A DNA stretch of 34,873 nucleotides from Pseudomonadota bacterium (lineage in GTDB: Bacteria; Pseudomonadota; Gammaproteobacteria; Burkholderiales; Ferrovaceae): the NCBI GenBank assembly GCA_021808815.1, contig JAKBAT010000004.1, positions 1 to 34,873 of the forward strand, given 5' to 3'. This document shows positions 7,976-17,223 of this stretch, in pieces; positions within the stretch are counted from its first letter, which is position 1, and every line of letters begins with the position of its first letter. The translations under genes and the position numbers were made by a program. Under the pieces are notes generated by a model, which saw only the letters and a program-made list of their open reading frames with translations, did no database searches and was not told the DNA's origin.

Positions 7976-8410
7976 TTATATCCTGTCCAGCAAATAGTCG
8001 AGAGCAAGCTCGTAACCTCGAGCCCCCAGACCGCTGATCACCCCCAGTGCAATGGGGGACAGGTAGGAGTGGTGGCGGAACGGTTCACGACTGAAGACAT
8101 TCGACAAGTGCACTTCGATGAAAGGCAGGGCGGCAGCGGCCAGGGCATCCCGCAGGGAGATGCTGGTGTGGGTGAGGCCACCCGGGTTGATGATCAGGGC
8201 CTGGGTACCGTCCTGGCGCGCGGCATGGATCCGGTCAATCAAGGCCCCTTCCCAATTGCTCTGGAAGGAGGTGACCGTGGCCCCCCGCGCAACGGCACGT
8301 GCGGCCAAACTCCGGTCAATGTCCTCCAGCGTCGTGGTCCCGTAGAGCTCGGGCTCACGCGTGCCCAGGAGGTTCAGGTTGGGTCCGTGCAGGACCAGCA
8401 GATTCGACAT
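7976..8410 (-). CDS. aroQ: 3-dehydroquinate dehydratase, type II
   Basis: A 144-residue type II dehydroquinase that converts 3-dehydroquinate to 3-dehydroshikimate in the shikimate pathway. It acts as a dodecamer in the cytosol. The catalytic Tyr and Arg lie in [29 protein letters not shown], the [17 protein letters not shown] loop and the EVHLSN motif complete the active site. The ATG at 8410 puts [11 protein letters not shown] at the N terminus as in the family; the frame stays open to a TTG at 8434, but GGGGGA about 10 bp before 8410 favours the shorter form. It is the first gene of the minus-strand operon that continues to plsC, and the operon promoter should lie in 8411-8492, where I saw no clear hexamers. 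Confidence 0.97.
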   Translation of the reverse strand: MSNLLVLHGPNLNLLGTREPELYGTTTLEDIDRSLAARAVARGATVTSFQSNWEGALIDRIHAARQDGTQALIINPGGLTHTSISLRDALAAAALPFIEVHLSNVFSREPFRHHSYLSPIALGVISGLGARGYELALDYLLDRI

Positions 8411-8492
8411 ATTTACATTTTCCCCCATTTTCAAGGGAGTTGTCTAGAAGTTTGACGAAGATCGAAGCAAGTTCGAAGAAGTTCCTTTGGCT

Positions 8493-9365
8493 TCAGGAAG
8501 AGGGGAGTGTCTGCAGGAACTGCTGGAAAGAGGGATAGTACCATGCCCGACGGAATTCCCGCTGGATTCGGGAATTGGAAATTTGTCGCGATTCTGCTAA
8601 AAAACTCCCGCTAATTTCGCTGATCTGTTGCTTAACCTGATCCATGGGCAGTCTCTCGGGCGTCGGCAGTCCGAAGTGGGTCGCCAGGGCGGTATAGAAG
8701 GTGCCCATTTGCAGCGACGTGTCGTCCACGACGTTATAGGCGCGGTTGGGGCGACCGCGGTAGACCGCATCCAGTGCTGCCTGGGCCAGGTCAAGGGCAT
8801 GGATGTGATTGGTCCAGGGATCCGAAGCGGGTTCGGGAATCGGGTCTCCGCGCTGCAGGCGTTCCAGGGGGAGCCGGTCTTCCGCATAAATGCCCGGCGC
8901 CCGCAGGATGCTGACATGGCAGCCGGAACGTGTTCCGAAAGCGCGCAGCCGGGTTTCCGCATCCACGCGTCGTCGCGCGCGGGCCGTGAGGGGGCGCAGC
9001 GGGTGGGTTTCATCGATCCGGGCGCCGCCGCAATCCCCGTAGACGCCGGTGGTACTGATATAGACGATATGCTGTGGTAGACTTGCACCCCGCCCCAGTG
9101 CCCCGATCAGATGCCGGGTGCGGCGGTCCTGCAGGCAGTCGGCGGCAGGAGGGGCAAAGTGAAAGACGACCTGGGCCAGTCCGGAGAGTCGGTGCAGGGT
9201 GGCAGGGTCGTCGAGATCCCCCAATACGGGAAGGGCGCCCAGTGACCGCCACCGGGCCGCGTGGGCAGGGTTCCGGCACAGGGCAAACAGCTGCCGCTGC
9301 CCCCGCATCAACGGCATCATGCGGCGAGCCACGTCGCCCGAACCAACGATTAACCAGCGTTGCAT
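8493..9365 (-). CDS. NAD(P)-dependent epimerase/dehydratase-like protein (extended SDR)
   Basis: A 290-residue Rossmann-fold protein. The N-terminal nucleotide-binding loop is VGSGDVARR, a GxGxxA version of the SDR glycine motif. A conserved ISTTGVYGD stretch carries the Thr and Tyr of the active site, although a standard YxxxK is not clear (the region downstream reads RRRVDAETRLR). The second half has the IHALDLAQAAL and YNVVDD segments of nucleoside-sugar epimerase-like proteins such as YeeZ. The true reaction is unknown. An extended -10 element (9372-9380) would start transcription almost on the ATG, and no ribosome-binding site is seen. It is divergent from the 2Fe-2S reductase, with 32 bp between start codons. 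Confidence 0.78.
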   Translation of the reverse strand: MQRWLIVGSGDVARRMMPLMRGQRQLFALCRNPAHAARWRSLGALPVLGDLDDPATLHRLSGLAQVVFHFAPPAADCLQDRRTRHLIGALGRGASLPQHIVYISTTGVYGDCGGARIDETHPLRPLTARARRRVDAETRLRAFGTRSGCHVSILRAPGIYAEDRLPLERLQRGDPIPEPASDPWTNHIHALDLAQAALDAVYRGRPNRAYNVVDDTSLQMGTFYTALATHFGLPTPERLPMDQVKQQISEISGSFLAESRQISNSRIQREFRRAWYYPSFQQFLQTLPSS

Positions 9366-9371
9366 AAGTGA

Positions 9372-9380
9372 ATTCTAGCA
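9372..9380 (-). promoter_or_regulatory. Extended -10 promoter giving a likely leaderless epimerase mRNA
   Basis: On the minus strand TGCTAGAAT is an extended -10 element (TG-N-TAGAAT, five of six bases matching TATAAT). Its last base is at 9372, which would set the start point at about 9365, the A of the epimerase ATG. The lack of a Shine-Dalgarno before that ATG fits a leaderless transcript. No good -35 is seen. Confidence 0.45.
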
Positions 9381-9397
9381 GCCATCTGGAACAGGCC

Positions 9398-10438
9398 ATG
9401 TCGATACGCGTCACGATTCAACCCAGCGGTCACCAGTTCGAGGTGGAGGCGGGTGAAACCATCCTCCAGGCGGCAGTGCGTGAAGGGTACGGTTTGCCCT
9501 TCGGTTGCCGCAGCGGCGCCTGCGGCAGTTGCAAGGGAAAAATCCTCAGCGGGACCGTCGATTATGGCGACTATCAGTCCGAAGCGCTCACACCTGAAGA
9601 GATTGCGCAAGGCAAGGCATTGTTTTGTTGTGCAAAACCTCTGGAAGACCTGGTGATCGAAGTGCGGGAAGTGACCGGAATCAGGGATATTCCCATCAAA
9701 AAACTGCCCTGCCGTGTGGAATCCATCGCACGGCCCAACCACGACGTGATCATACTCAAGCTGAAGTTGCCCGCCAACGAGACGTTCGAGTTCCTGGCGG
9801 GACAATACATCGATATCCTGCTCAAGGAAGGCAAGCGTCGCAGTTTCTCCCTGGCCAATGCGCCGCAGGAAAAGGGATTTCTCGAACTGCATATCCGCCA
9901 TTACCCAGGGGGCAATTTTTCCAGCTTTGTGTTTGGCGAGTTGAAGGAACGGGCCATATTGCGGTTTGAAGGCCCGCTCGGGACATTCTTCCTGCGGGAG
10001 GATTCCGACAAACCCATCATCTTCATGGCAGGCGCCACCGGATTTGCCCCCATCAAGGGAATGATCGAGTGCGCGCGCCAGCACGGATGCACGCGTCCGA
10101 TGGTGCTGTACTGGGGGGTGCGCAGCCTGCATGACCTCTACCATGGCGCGCTCGCCAGCAGCTGGCAGGCGGGGGACGGGCAGTTTACCTTCATTCCGGT
10201 GTTGTCCGATCCGCAACCGGAAGACCAGTGGCACGGGAGAACCGGGTTGGTGCACCAGGCCATCCTGGACGACTTTGCGGATTTGTCCGGGTATCAAGTC
10301 TATGCCTGCGGAGCACCACGCATGGTGGAGGCGGGTTTCAAGGCCTTCACGCAGACCCGTGGTTTGCCGGAGACGGAATTCTTTTCCGATCCGTTCACAC
10401 CCTCAGTGGACAAGAATCCCGCCCCTGCCACTTCCTGA
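9398..10438 (+). CDS. 2Fe-2S ferredoxin-NAD(P)H flavin reductase (CDP-6-deoxy-glucoseen reductase-like)
   Basis: A 346-residue fusion of three modules. Residues 1-90 form a plant-type ferredoxin with cluster ligands Cys37, Cys42 and Cys45 and a fourth Cys in the LFCC segment. An FAD-binding barrel (about 100-195) with RRSFSLANAP follows, then an NAD(P)-binding domain (about 205-335) with MAGATGFAPIKGM and YACGAPRMVE. It should pass electrons from NAD(P)H through FAD and the cluster to an unknown partner. Betaproteobacterial members are usually annotated as CDP-6-deoxy-delta-3,4-glucoseen reductase, though no deoxysugar genes are present here, so that name is doubtful. The ATG at 9398 follows GGAACAGG; an upstream GTG at 9368 has no site. 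It converges with hemY, with 8 bp between stops. Confidence 0.85.
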   Translation: MSIRVTIQPSGHQFEVEAGETILQAAVREGYGLPFGCRSGACGSCKGKILSGTVDYGDYQSEALTPEEIAQGKALFCCAKPLEDLVIEVREVTGIRDIPIKKLPCRVESIARPNHDVIILKLKLPANETFEFLAGQYIDILLKEGKRRSFSLANAPQEKGFLELHIRHYPGGNFSSFVFGELKERAILRFEGPLGTFFLREDSDKPIIFMAGATGFAPIKGMIECARQHGCTRPMVLYWGVRSLHDLYHGALASSWQAGDGQFTFIPVLSDPQPEDQWHGRTGLVHQAILDDFADLSGYQVYACGAPRMVEAGFKAFTQTRGLPETEFFSDPFTPSVDKNPAPATS

Positions 10439-10446
10439 GCCTCGCG

Positions 10447-11628
10447 TCAGGCAGCCCCGAATTCCGGATCCACGTCGTCCGGACGATGCCGGGGCGTATT
10501 CCGGGCATCACCAATTTTGGTCATCAGCTGTGCTTTCAGATGCTGGCCTTCGCGGGAATGCTCGATGAACAGGCTCGCGTCCAGGTAGCTTTGTGCCTTG
10601 CCCCACAGGGACTGGCGCATGCACAGCTTGGCCAGTGTCAGCAGCAGCGTGGCATTGTCGGGGTGGTCCCGCAGCCAGTGCTCCGCCTTTTCAATCTGGT
10701 TCAGCGTGGAGTCGCCGATACATTCCCCATAGAGTGCCACCAGAGCGGCATCCCACTCCTTTTCCAGGTTGCGCTCGATCAGGGACTGGGCTTCCCGGTG
10801 CTGCCCCAGATCCATGAGATATCCGGCGGCACTATGGGCCAACACATTGTCGGAACGCATGGCGGTGGGAATGCTGCGCCAAACGGTCAGCAATTCCTCC
10901 CGCTGGTGTGCGCTATGACGCAACAGTTGCTGCCAGGCATTGCGTCGCACCCGTTGCGCCTGCGGGGCCTCGATGCCGGACAGGTGCTCCAGCAAATCCA
11001 CGGTTTCCAGGGCAGGTTTCCACGCCCCGGTCGCCACCTGGGCTTTGAGTAGCAGCTGATGGGCGCGTACCTGCTTGGGCGCGATGCGATGGGCTTCTTT
11101 CAGGAATTCGAGGGCTTCGGCAAACCGGCGTTCGTCCAGCAGCAAGTCGGCACGCGTGGTGAGCTGCAGAAGGCGCGTTTCCGGGCCCAGGGCCGCCGCG
11201 CGCTCGAGATAGCGGTCCCGGGTTTCGAAATGACGTTGCTCATGGGCGGCACGGGCGGCAATCACCGCGCTCAGGGCTGGGGATTCTTCCCCATTCAGGG
11301 CCAGTTCGGCCTGACGTTCTGCCTTTTTGAAGTTGCCCTCGAAATAGGACGTCAGGCTTTGGTACAACGCACTGCGCGCGCGGTTGCGGGCGCGGCGCAA
11401 CCGGTACGCCTGGACGCGGCTGGGCAGGCTCAGGGTGGTCATGACCAGGCGCGACAGGGCGTACAGGCCAAGGCAGACCAGGACCAGGCCGATGACAAAC
11501 ACGGCCAGCGACACTTCGATGCGCCAGGGGGCGATGACAATGAGCACGTATCCCGTGTTCAGGCTGACCGCCAATGCCACGGCCGTCGCCAGGGCAAACA
11601 GGGTGATGAACCACAGCAGGCTTTTCAT
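10447..11628 (-). CDS. hemY: HemY, membrane-anchored TPR protein of the haem cluster
   Basis: A 393-residue protein with two N-terminal transmembrane helices (about residues 4-22 and 40-62), a basic segment (YRLRRARNRARSALYQSL), then tetratricopeptide-like helical repeats to about residue 365. This is the proteobacterial HemY found after hemX in hemCDXY clusters. It is not the protoporphyrinogen oxidase also called HemY in Bacillus. Reports on the family link it to late haem synthesis or its control, but the exact role is unclear. The ATG overlaps the hemX stop by 4 bp and has a strong GGGAGG site. The C-terminal about 25 residues are polar and probably disordered. Confidence 0.93.
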   Translation of the reverse strand: MKSLLWFITLFALATAVALAVSLNTGYVLIVIAPWRIEVSLAVFVIGLVLVCLGLYALSRLVMTTLSLPSRVQAYRLRRARNRARSALYQSLTSYFEGNFKKAERQAELALNGEESPALSAVIAARAAHEQRHFETRDRYLERAAALGPETRLLQLTTRADLLLDERRFAEALEFLKEAHRIAPKQVRAHQLLLKAQVATGAWKPALETVDLLEHLSGIEAPQAQRVRRNAWQQLLRHSAHQREELLTVWRSIPTAMRSDNVLAHSAAGYLMDLGQHREAQSLIERNLEKEWDAALVALYGECIGDSTLNQIEKAEHWLRDHPDNATLLLTLAKLCMRQSLWGKAQSYLDASLFIEHSREGQHLKAQLMTKIGDARNTPRHRPDDVDPEFGAA

Positions 11629-12665
11629 CGCCGTCCGCCTCCCGCCTCATGGGGCAAACGGGCTTTGCGGACAGCCGTCAATGTGGCATTGACGTCGGGA
11701 AGCGCGATGTCCACCGGGGTGTCGCGCAGTTGATGCAGGGTATCGAGGGCGGCGCGCACCCCCTTGGCGCTACGGTCGAAATAGCGGTTCATCCAGAGGG
11801 AAGCGGCTTCCAGGTCAGCCCGGTAACTGGTTTCGTTGCGAGACAGGGCCCCCAGTCGGGCCGACATGAGGCGCAGCCTGAGGTTTTCCCGCAGGAAGAA
11901 TGCCTGGTCAGGGCTGAGCAGGGGCAGTTCCGGGGTGTCCATATGCCGGATCTGTACGGCTTTGGCCAGCTCAAGGGTCAATTCGTGCGTCATGCGCGAC
12001 AGCATGCCGCCTGTTTCGGTCGAAGCGGTTTCCGCTGAATGGACGGGGCGTGTGTCCGAGGCCAGGGGCAGCGCCTCCACGGCGGTGGCCAGATTGTCCA
12101 GCCGGATGCTGATGCCGGTGGTATCCACAAAAGGCAGGGCGCGCAGCCGGTCCATATCCTGGTTGAGCACCTGGCGCAGGGAGACCAGGGCCGGTTTGTT
12201 GATTTTCTGCAGGCGCAGGTCGGCTGCCTGCAGGGCCGACAGGGCGGATGACACGTTGCCGGTGAGCTGGAGCTGCTGGTTGGCAATGACCACCAATTGC
12301 TCCACTTCCGCCAGGATCCAGTCGTCGCGGTTGCGGGAGAGTTCCTGATAAAGGGCTTCCAGTTCCACCTGCTGGTTTTGGGATTCGGCGAAGCGGGTTT
12401 CCAGCGCCGACAGCCGGGATTCGGCTTCGCGGGTATTTTCGGCCGCCTGTTGGGAGGTGGACTGGTTTTGCTTGACGAGGCGGTCGGCCTCGCCCAGTCG
12501 TTGTGCAAGGTCTTGCTGGAGGCGAAGGATTTCCTGATGCGACACCACCCACTGCGTCACCCCAAGCAACAGCGCCAGCAGTGCCAGCAGCATGCCGCCG
12601 CGCGTCGCAAACAATTCGCGCAGGGAGGGCCGGCGTTTGGGAGTGGAGGTGAGCATGTCGTTCAT
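11625..12665 (-). CDS. hemX: HemX, uroporphyrinogen-III C-methyltransferase-like membrane protein
   Basis: A 346-residue protein with a short basic cytosolic N terminus, one transmembrane helix (residues about 22-42, MLLALLALLLGVTQWVV), and a long coiled-coil stretch (about 45-115) rich in Gln, Glu and Leu. A conserved helical domain containing DDWILAEVEQLVVIANQQLQL follows, the hallmark of the HemX family. Despite database names it has no SAM-binding methyltransferase fold; it is thought to be a scaffold of haem synthesis. The ATG at 12665 overlaps the hemD stop by 4 bp and is preferred to a TTG at 12695 that lies inside hemD. Confidence 0.93.
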   Translation of the reverse strand: MNDMLTSTPKRRPSLRELFATRGGMLLALLALLLGVTQWVVSHQEILRLQQDLAQRLGEADRLVKQNQSTSQQAAENTREAESRLSALETRFAESQNQQVELEALYQELSRNRDDWILAEVEQLVVIANQQLQLTGNVSSALSALQAADLRLQKINKPALVSLRQVLNQDMDRLRALPFVDTTGISIRLDNLATAVEALPLASDTRPVHSAETASTETGGMLSRMTHELTLELAKAVQIRHMDTPELPLLSPDQAFFLRENLRLRLMSARLGALSRNETSYRADLEAASLWMNRYFDRSAKGVRAALDTLHQLRDTPVDIALPDVNATLTAVRKARLPHEAGGGRR

Positions 12666-13432
12666 GATGATAGCGGTTTGGTGTGGTTTTTCCAAAAAGC
12701 CAGAACGGACTCGTTACCGGGATCCGTGACATGGATCTGATGAATGCCGTGGGCCATTGCGGCTTCCGCTATCCTGGGGTGTGGTGCCAGGAATGTCCGG
12801 GTTTTCAGCAGGTCATGCCGGCCCACGCCGGCGAGCGACCAGAGGTTTTCAAGTGCCTCGACGCTCTGGATGCTGATCCAGGCCTGTTCCGACAGGGCGG
12901 TATCCAGCAGGGACAGGTCGGCGGGAGGCAGGGCGCGGGCGTAGCATTCCAGATAGCGTACCCGTGCCCCGCGGGATTCCAGTGCCGATTTCAGGACTTC
13001 ACGTCCTCCCCGACCCCGGACGATCACGATCGATTGTCCGGTCACGGATGCCAATTCGGGCAGCGCCAGCAATGCCTCGCTGTCGGCGCCCTGGAGGGGA
13101 TGCAGCACGGCCTGGTTGCTGGTGGCCGCCAGGCGCTCTGCCGTGGCGCGACCCACGGCGGCCAGACGGCTGCCGGGAAGCCGTGGCACTGATGCAATCC
13201 ACGGCCAGCCCCGCACGACGGCGTTGGCGCTGATGAAAACCAGCCAGTGCGCTGTGCGCACCAGCGCACTGACCGTTGCCGGATCCTGGGGGAGTGACTG
13301 GATCTCGATGGTGGGGAATAGCCAAGCCTGGCCCCCCTCCTGGGTGATGCGGGCAGCGAGCGCCTCGCCTTGTTCCCGAGGACGGGTGATCAGGAGTCCA
13401 GGACGGCGCGTGGCCGGTCCGTGCGCGATCAT
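12662..13432 (-). CDS. hemD: Uroporphyrinogen-III synthase
   Basis: A 256-residue enzyme that cyclises hydroxymethylbilane, made by HemC, into uroporphyrinogen III with inversion of ring D. The family is weakly conserved, but the N-terminal LLITRPREQGEALAARI, the central FISANAVVRG and the closing SIQSVEALENL with the FLAPHPRIAEAA segment fit HemD well. Position is decisive: it starts 11 bp after the hemC stop and overlaps hemX by 4 bp. The ribosome-binding site (AAGG, 13 bp away) is poor, suggesting reinitiation after hemC. The length is normal for betaproteobacterial HemD. Confidence 0.94.
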   Translation of the reverse strand: MIAHGPATRRPGLLITRPREQGEALAARITQEGGQAWLFPTIEIQSLPQDPATVSALVRTAHWLVFISANAVVRGWPWIASVPRLPGSRLAAVGRATAERLAATSNQAVLHPLQGADSEALLALPELASVTGQSIVIVRGRGGREVLKSALESRGARVRYLECYARALPPADLSLLDTALSEQAWISIQSVEALENLWSLAGVGRHDLLKTRTFLAPHPRIAEAAMAHGIHQIHVTDPGNESVLAFWKNHTKPLSS

Positions 13433-13443
13433 GAGGTGGGGCC

Positions 13444-14379
13444 TTAACGTGTTTCCCGACAGGATTTCAGGATATCTGCCGCCCCTTGGACAAGCAACTG
13501 TTCGGCGACGGTTTCCCCCAACTGGACAGGGTCTGTGGTGTTGCCACGACTGCTGGCCCGGAGGATGCGGCGGCCATCCGGGTCACCGACGAAGGCCGTG
13601 AGTGACAGCAGGTCGCCCTCAGGGACCGCATGGGCACCCAGGGGGACGTCGCAACTGCCGGCCAGGCGTCGGGAAACGGTGCGTTCGGCCTGGATACAGG
13701 CTTCATGGATCGGGTTTCTCAGGGGCATCAGCCAGTCGGGCATCTGGAGGTGATCCCGGCGGAATTCCAGTCCCAGGGCGCCCTGGCCCACGGCTGGAAT
13801 GCTGTCTTCGAGGGAAATCAGGGAACGGATCCGGGAGCCCAGTCCCAGGCGTTTGAGGCCTGCGGCAGCCAGGATGATGGCCTGGTAATCGCCGTTGTCG
13901 AGCTTGCGCAGCCGGGTGTCGAGATTGCCACGCAGGGGCTGGATGTCCAGGTGGGGGTAGCGGCTGCGCAACTGGCACTCCCGTCGCAGGCTGGAGGTAC
14001 CGACCACGGCTCCCCGGGGCAGTGCCGCGAGCGCATCGAAATGGTTGGACACCAGGGCATCGCGTGGATCTTCGCGTTCACCGGCCACGCACAAGGAAAA
14101 TTCGGGTGCCAGCTCCACCGGGACATCTTTCATGGAATGGACGGCAAGCTGCGCCCGGCCGTCCAGCATGGCCCATTCCAGTTCCTTGACAAACAGGCCC
14201 TTTCCGCCCACGGCAGCCAGGGTCCGGTCCAGAATCTGGTCGCCGGTCGTCGTCATTCCCAGTAAACGGACCTCGGCATGCGGATATAATCCCAGCAATC
14301 GATCCCGGACATGCTCGGCTTGCCATAAGGCCAGACGACTTTCCCGGGTGGCTATCGTGATGATTGGAGCAGAGGACAT
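13444..14379 (-). CDS. hemC: Porphobilinogen deaminase (hydroxymethylbilane synthase)
   Basis: A 311-residue enzyme that links four porphobilinogens into hydroxymethylbilane. The N terminus carries [31 protein letters not shown] and AVHSMKDVP contain the conserved Lys and catalytic Asp. [11 protein letters not shown] and [13 protein letters not shown] bind the growing chain. Cys243 in [11 protein letters not shown] is the attachment site of the dipyrromethane cofactor (Cys242 in E. coli). The ATG at 14379 is chosen to match the family start; the frame is open to 14742 but that stretch is antisense to ppc. It has no good ribosome-binding site. It leads hemC-hemD-hemX-hemY and is divergent from ppc, 78 bp away. 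Confidence 0.97.
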   Translation of the reverse strand: MSSAPIITIATRESRLALWQAEHVRDRLLGLYPHAEVRLLGMTTTGDQILDRTLAAVGGKGLFVKELEWAMLDGRAQLAVHSMKDVPVELAPEFSLCVAGEREDPRDALVSNHFDALAALPRGAVVGTSSLRRECQLRSRYPHLDIQPLRGNLDTRLRKLDNGDYQAIILAAAGLKRLGLGSRIRSLISLEDSIPAVGQGALGLEFRRDHLQMPDWLMPLRNPIHEACIQAERTVSRRLAGSCDVPLGAHAVPEGDLLSLTAFVGDPDGRRILRASSRGNTTDPVQLGETVAEQLLVQGAADILKSCRETR

Positions 14380-14420
14380 GATGTTGGATTGGACTGGGGG
14401 GAAATCGTTTATGGTCGGGC

Positions 14421-14429
14421 AGTTTAGCA
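14421..14429 (-). promoter_or_regulatory. Extended -10 promoter for hemCDXY
   Basis: On the minus strand TGCTAAACT (TG-N-TAAACT) is an extended -10 element 42 bp before the hemC ATG, which predicts a leader of about 35 nt. No matching -35 is visible. It sits in the 78-bp gap shared with ppc, whose own promoter I could not place with confidence. Confidence 0.4.
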
Positions 14430-14457
14430 TGAAGCCCACGGGTTGCCGGAGGGCAGC

Positions 14458-17217
14458 ATGAACATGGCATCCACCGACAAGGATATGCCCCTGCGTGAGG
14501 ATATCCGGCTGTTGGGGCGCTTTTTGGGCGATACCCTGCGTGAACAGGAAGGTGAAGACATCTTCAACCTCATTGAGGGCATTCGCCAGACCGCCATCCG
14601 CTACCGCCGCAACGAAGATGCGGCAGCACGCTCCACGCTGGACCACAGCCTGGATGGATTGAGCCCGGAACACACGATTGCCGTGGTGCGGGCCTTCAGC
14701 TATTTCTCCCACCTGGCCAATATTGCGGAAGACCTGCATCACAATCGCCGCCGCATTGCCTATTCCCAGGCCGGCGCGCCGCCCCGGGAAGGCAGCATTG
14801 CGCTAGCCCTGCATCGCCTCAAGGAGGCAGGCGTGAGTGCTGACGTGCTGAAGGGGTTTTTTGATCGGGCACTGGTATCCCCGGTCCTGACGGCACATCC
14901 TACCGAAGTGCAACGCAAGAGCGTGCTGGATTGCCATCTGGTGATTGCCAACCGTTTGGGGGAGCGGACCCGCGTGGCCCTGACGCCCGAGGAACTGGCC
15001 GAAAACGAGGCATCACTGCGCCGGGCGATCCTGACGCTGTGGCAGACCAACGAACTGCGCACCTTCAAGCTCCGGGTGCATGATGAAATCGAAAATGGCC
15101 TGTCCTACTACCGCTATACTTTCCTGCGCGAAGTCCCCCGCCTTTGTGCATTGATCCAGGACACGCTGGCCGAGGATGCCGACTATGCCTCCGTGGCCGC
15201 AGGGCTGCCTTCCTTCCTGAAAATGGGAAGCTGGATCGGTGGCGATCGTGATGGCAATCCCTTCGTGACCGCCGATGTCACGGAACATGCCCTGAAACGG
15301 CATAGTGCCGTGGCCCTGGAATTTTATCTGCAGCAATTGTTGTCCCTGCGCGGCGAACTGTCCCTGTCCTCGCGCCTGGTGTCCGTGACGGAGGGGGTGC
15401 GCCATCTGGCCGACCAGTCGCCTGAAATCGCGGACAGCCGCCTGGAAGAACCTTACCGGCGCGCCATTACCCATATCCATGCCAGACTTTCGCAGACGGC
15501 GCAGGCCCTGACGCGTGCGGGTGATGAGGCAGAGGTGCCGGCATCCGGCTGTTACGGCAGTGCAGTGGAATTCGCGGCCGACCTGGAAATCCTGCGGGAA
15601 TCATTGCAGCGTCATGGATCAGGACTCCTGGCGGGTGGACGGCTGCGCCTGTTGCAGCGCGCGGTTTCCTCCTTTGGTTTTTACCTGGCACCCCTGGACT
15701 TGCGGCAGCATTCCGAATTCCATGAAAAAACGGTCACGGAGCTGCTGAGCCAGGCGGGCAGCGGCATACACTACCTTTCACTGGACGAGGACCAGCGCAT
15801 CGAGCTTCTGGTACGCGAGCTGGGCAGTCCGCGCCTGCTGCGGTCCCCCTTTGCCCAATACAGCGAACAGGTCTGCAACGAACTCGCCACATTCGAGATG
15901 GCAGCCCTGTTGCAGCGTCGACTGGGCCCGGAGTCCCTGCCCAATTACATCATTTCGAAAACCGACAGCGTGAGCGATATCCTGGAAGTGGCCCTGATCA
16001 TGAAGGAAGTCGGGCTGATGCGTCCGGGCGAAACCCCCCAGCTGTCCATGAACATCATTCCGCTGTTTGAAACCATTGGCGATCTGCGGGGCTGTGGGGC
16101 CATCATGGCACGGCTCTTCTCCCTCAAGCTCTACCGCAAGCTGCTGGCAAGCCGCAAGAATACCCAGGAAGTGATGCTGGGCTATTCCGACAGCAACAAG
16201 GATGGCGGGTTTTTGACCGCCAACTGGGAGCTCTACAAGGCGGAAAAGACCCTGGTGCAGGTGTTCTCCGAACACGGCATCGACATGCGCCTGTTTCACG
16301 GGCGTGGCGGGTCGGTGGGACGCGGAGGGGGTCCCAGCTATTACGGTATCCTGGCCCAACCGGCAGGCAGCGTGAATGCACAGATCCGCCTGACGGAACA
16401 GGGGGAAGTGATTGCCAGCAAGTATTCCGATCCCGGCATTGGCCGGCGCAACCTGGAAACGCTGGTGGCAGCGACGCTGGAAGCCACGTTGCTGGACCGG
16501 GACCGCGACCTGCAGGGGCGCGAGCAATTCTATGAAGTCATGGAAGAGCTGTCCGAGTACGCTTTCCAGCGCTATCGGGAACTGGTGTACGACACCCCCG
16601 ATTTCGAAACCTTTTTCCGGGAAGGAACGCCTGTCAGCGAAATTTCCGAACTGAACATCGGCAGCCGGCCTGCCTCACGCAAACGTTCCCAGCGCATCGA
16701 GGACCTGCGGGCCATTCCCTGGGTGTTCAGCTGGGGCCAGTCGCGCATGATCATTCCGGGGTGGTACGGATTTGGCACGGCCATCGAGAGGTTCCGTGCC
16801 CAGCATGAAGAAGGGCTGGCGCGCCTGCAGCAGATGTACCAGACCTGGCCTTTCCTGCAGGCATTGCTGTCCAACATGGACATGGTGCTGGCCAAAACCG
16901 ACCTGGGGATTGCGGCACGCTATGCGGCGCTCGTCAATGACGTGACATTGCGGGGTCGCGTGTTTGGGGAAATCGAACGCGAGTTTCACCTGACCACCAA
17001 AGCCCTGTTTGCCATCACGGGGCAGAAAAGCCTTCTGGAGTCCAACCCTACCCTGGCACGCAGCATCCGGGAGCGCAGTCCTTACCTCGACCCCTTGAAC
17101 CACCTGCAGGTGGATCTCTTGCGCAGTTTCCGCGCGGGCCGTTCGGAGGAGGCCGTGAAGCGTGCGATTTATCTCACCATCAACGGCGTGGCGGCCGGAC
17201 TGCGCAACAGCGGGTAA
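14458..17217 (+). CDS. ppc: Phosphoenolpyruvate carboxylase
   Basis: A 919-residue PEP carboxylase (E. coli is 883) that adds bicarbonate to PEP to make oxaloacetate, replenishing the TCA cycle. This would matter in an autotroph or C1 user, but the lifestyle is not shown here. Catalytic His147 lies in [13 protein letters not shown]. Other conserved blocks are [27 protein letters not shown], the glycine loop [15 protein letters not shown], and the C-terminal AAGLRNSG that ends at the active site. The ATG at 14458 is selected because GGAGGG lies 5 bp upstream; a TTG at 14443 extends the frame. ppc divergent from hemC is a common betaproteobacterial arrangement. ddl begins 6 bp after its stop. 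Confidence 0.98.
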   Translation: MNMASTDKDMPLREDIRLLGRFLGDTLREQEGEDIFNLIEGIRQTAIRYRRNEDAAARSTLDHSLDGLSPEHTIAVVRAFSYFSHLANIAEDLHHNRRRIAYSQAGAPPREGSIALALHRLKEAGVSADVLKGFFDRALVSPVLTAHPTEVQRKSVLDCHLVIANRLGERTRVALTPEELAENEASLRRAILTLWQTNELRTFKLRVHDEIENGLSYYRYTFLREVPRLCALIQDTLAEDADYASVAAGLPSFLKMGSWIGGDRDGNPFVTADVTEHALKRHSAVALEFYLQQLLSLRGELSLSSRLVSVTEGVRHLADQSPEIADSRLEEPYRRAITHIHARLSQTAQALTRAGDEAEVPASGCYGSAVEFAADLEILRESLQRHGSGLLAGGRLRLLQRAVSSFGFYLAPLDLRQHSEFHEKTVTELLSQAGSGIHYLSLDEDQRIELLVRELGSPRLLRSPFAQYSEQVCNELATFEMAALLQRRLGPESLPNYIISKTDSVSDILEVALIMKEVGLMRPGETPQLSMNIIPLFETIGDLRGCGAIMARLFSLKLYRKLLASRKNTQEVMLGYSDSNKDGGFLTANWELYKAEKTLVQVFSEHGIDMRLFHGRGGSVGRGGGPSYYGILAQPAGSVNAQIRLTEQGEVIASKYSDPGIGRRNLETLVAATLEATLLDRDRDLQGREQFYEVMEELSEYAFQRYRELVYDTPDFETFFREGTPVSEISELNIGSRPASRKRSQRIEDLRAIPWVFSWGQSRMIIPGWYGFGTAIERFRAQHEEGLARLQQMYQTWPFLQALLSNMDMVLAKTDLGIAARYAALVNDVTLRGRVFGEIEREFHLTTKALFAITGQKSLLESNPTLARSIRERSPYLDPLNHLQVDLLRSFRAGRSEEAVKRAIYLTINGVAAGLRNSG

Positions 17218-17223
17218 ATCGCC

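Noticed and set aside
14380-14742. N-terminal extension of hemC upstream of 14379
   Set aside because: The extra codons are antisense to ppc and do not match the deaminase family, which starts close to the ATG at 14379.
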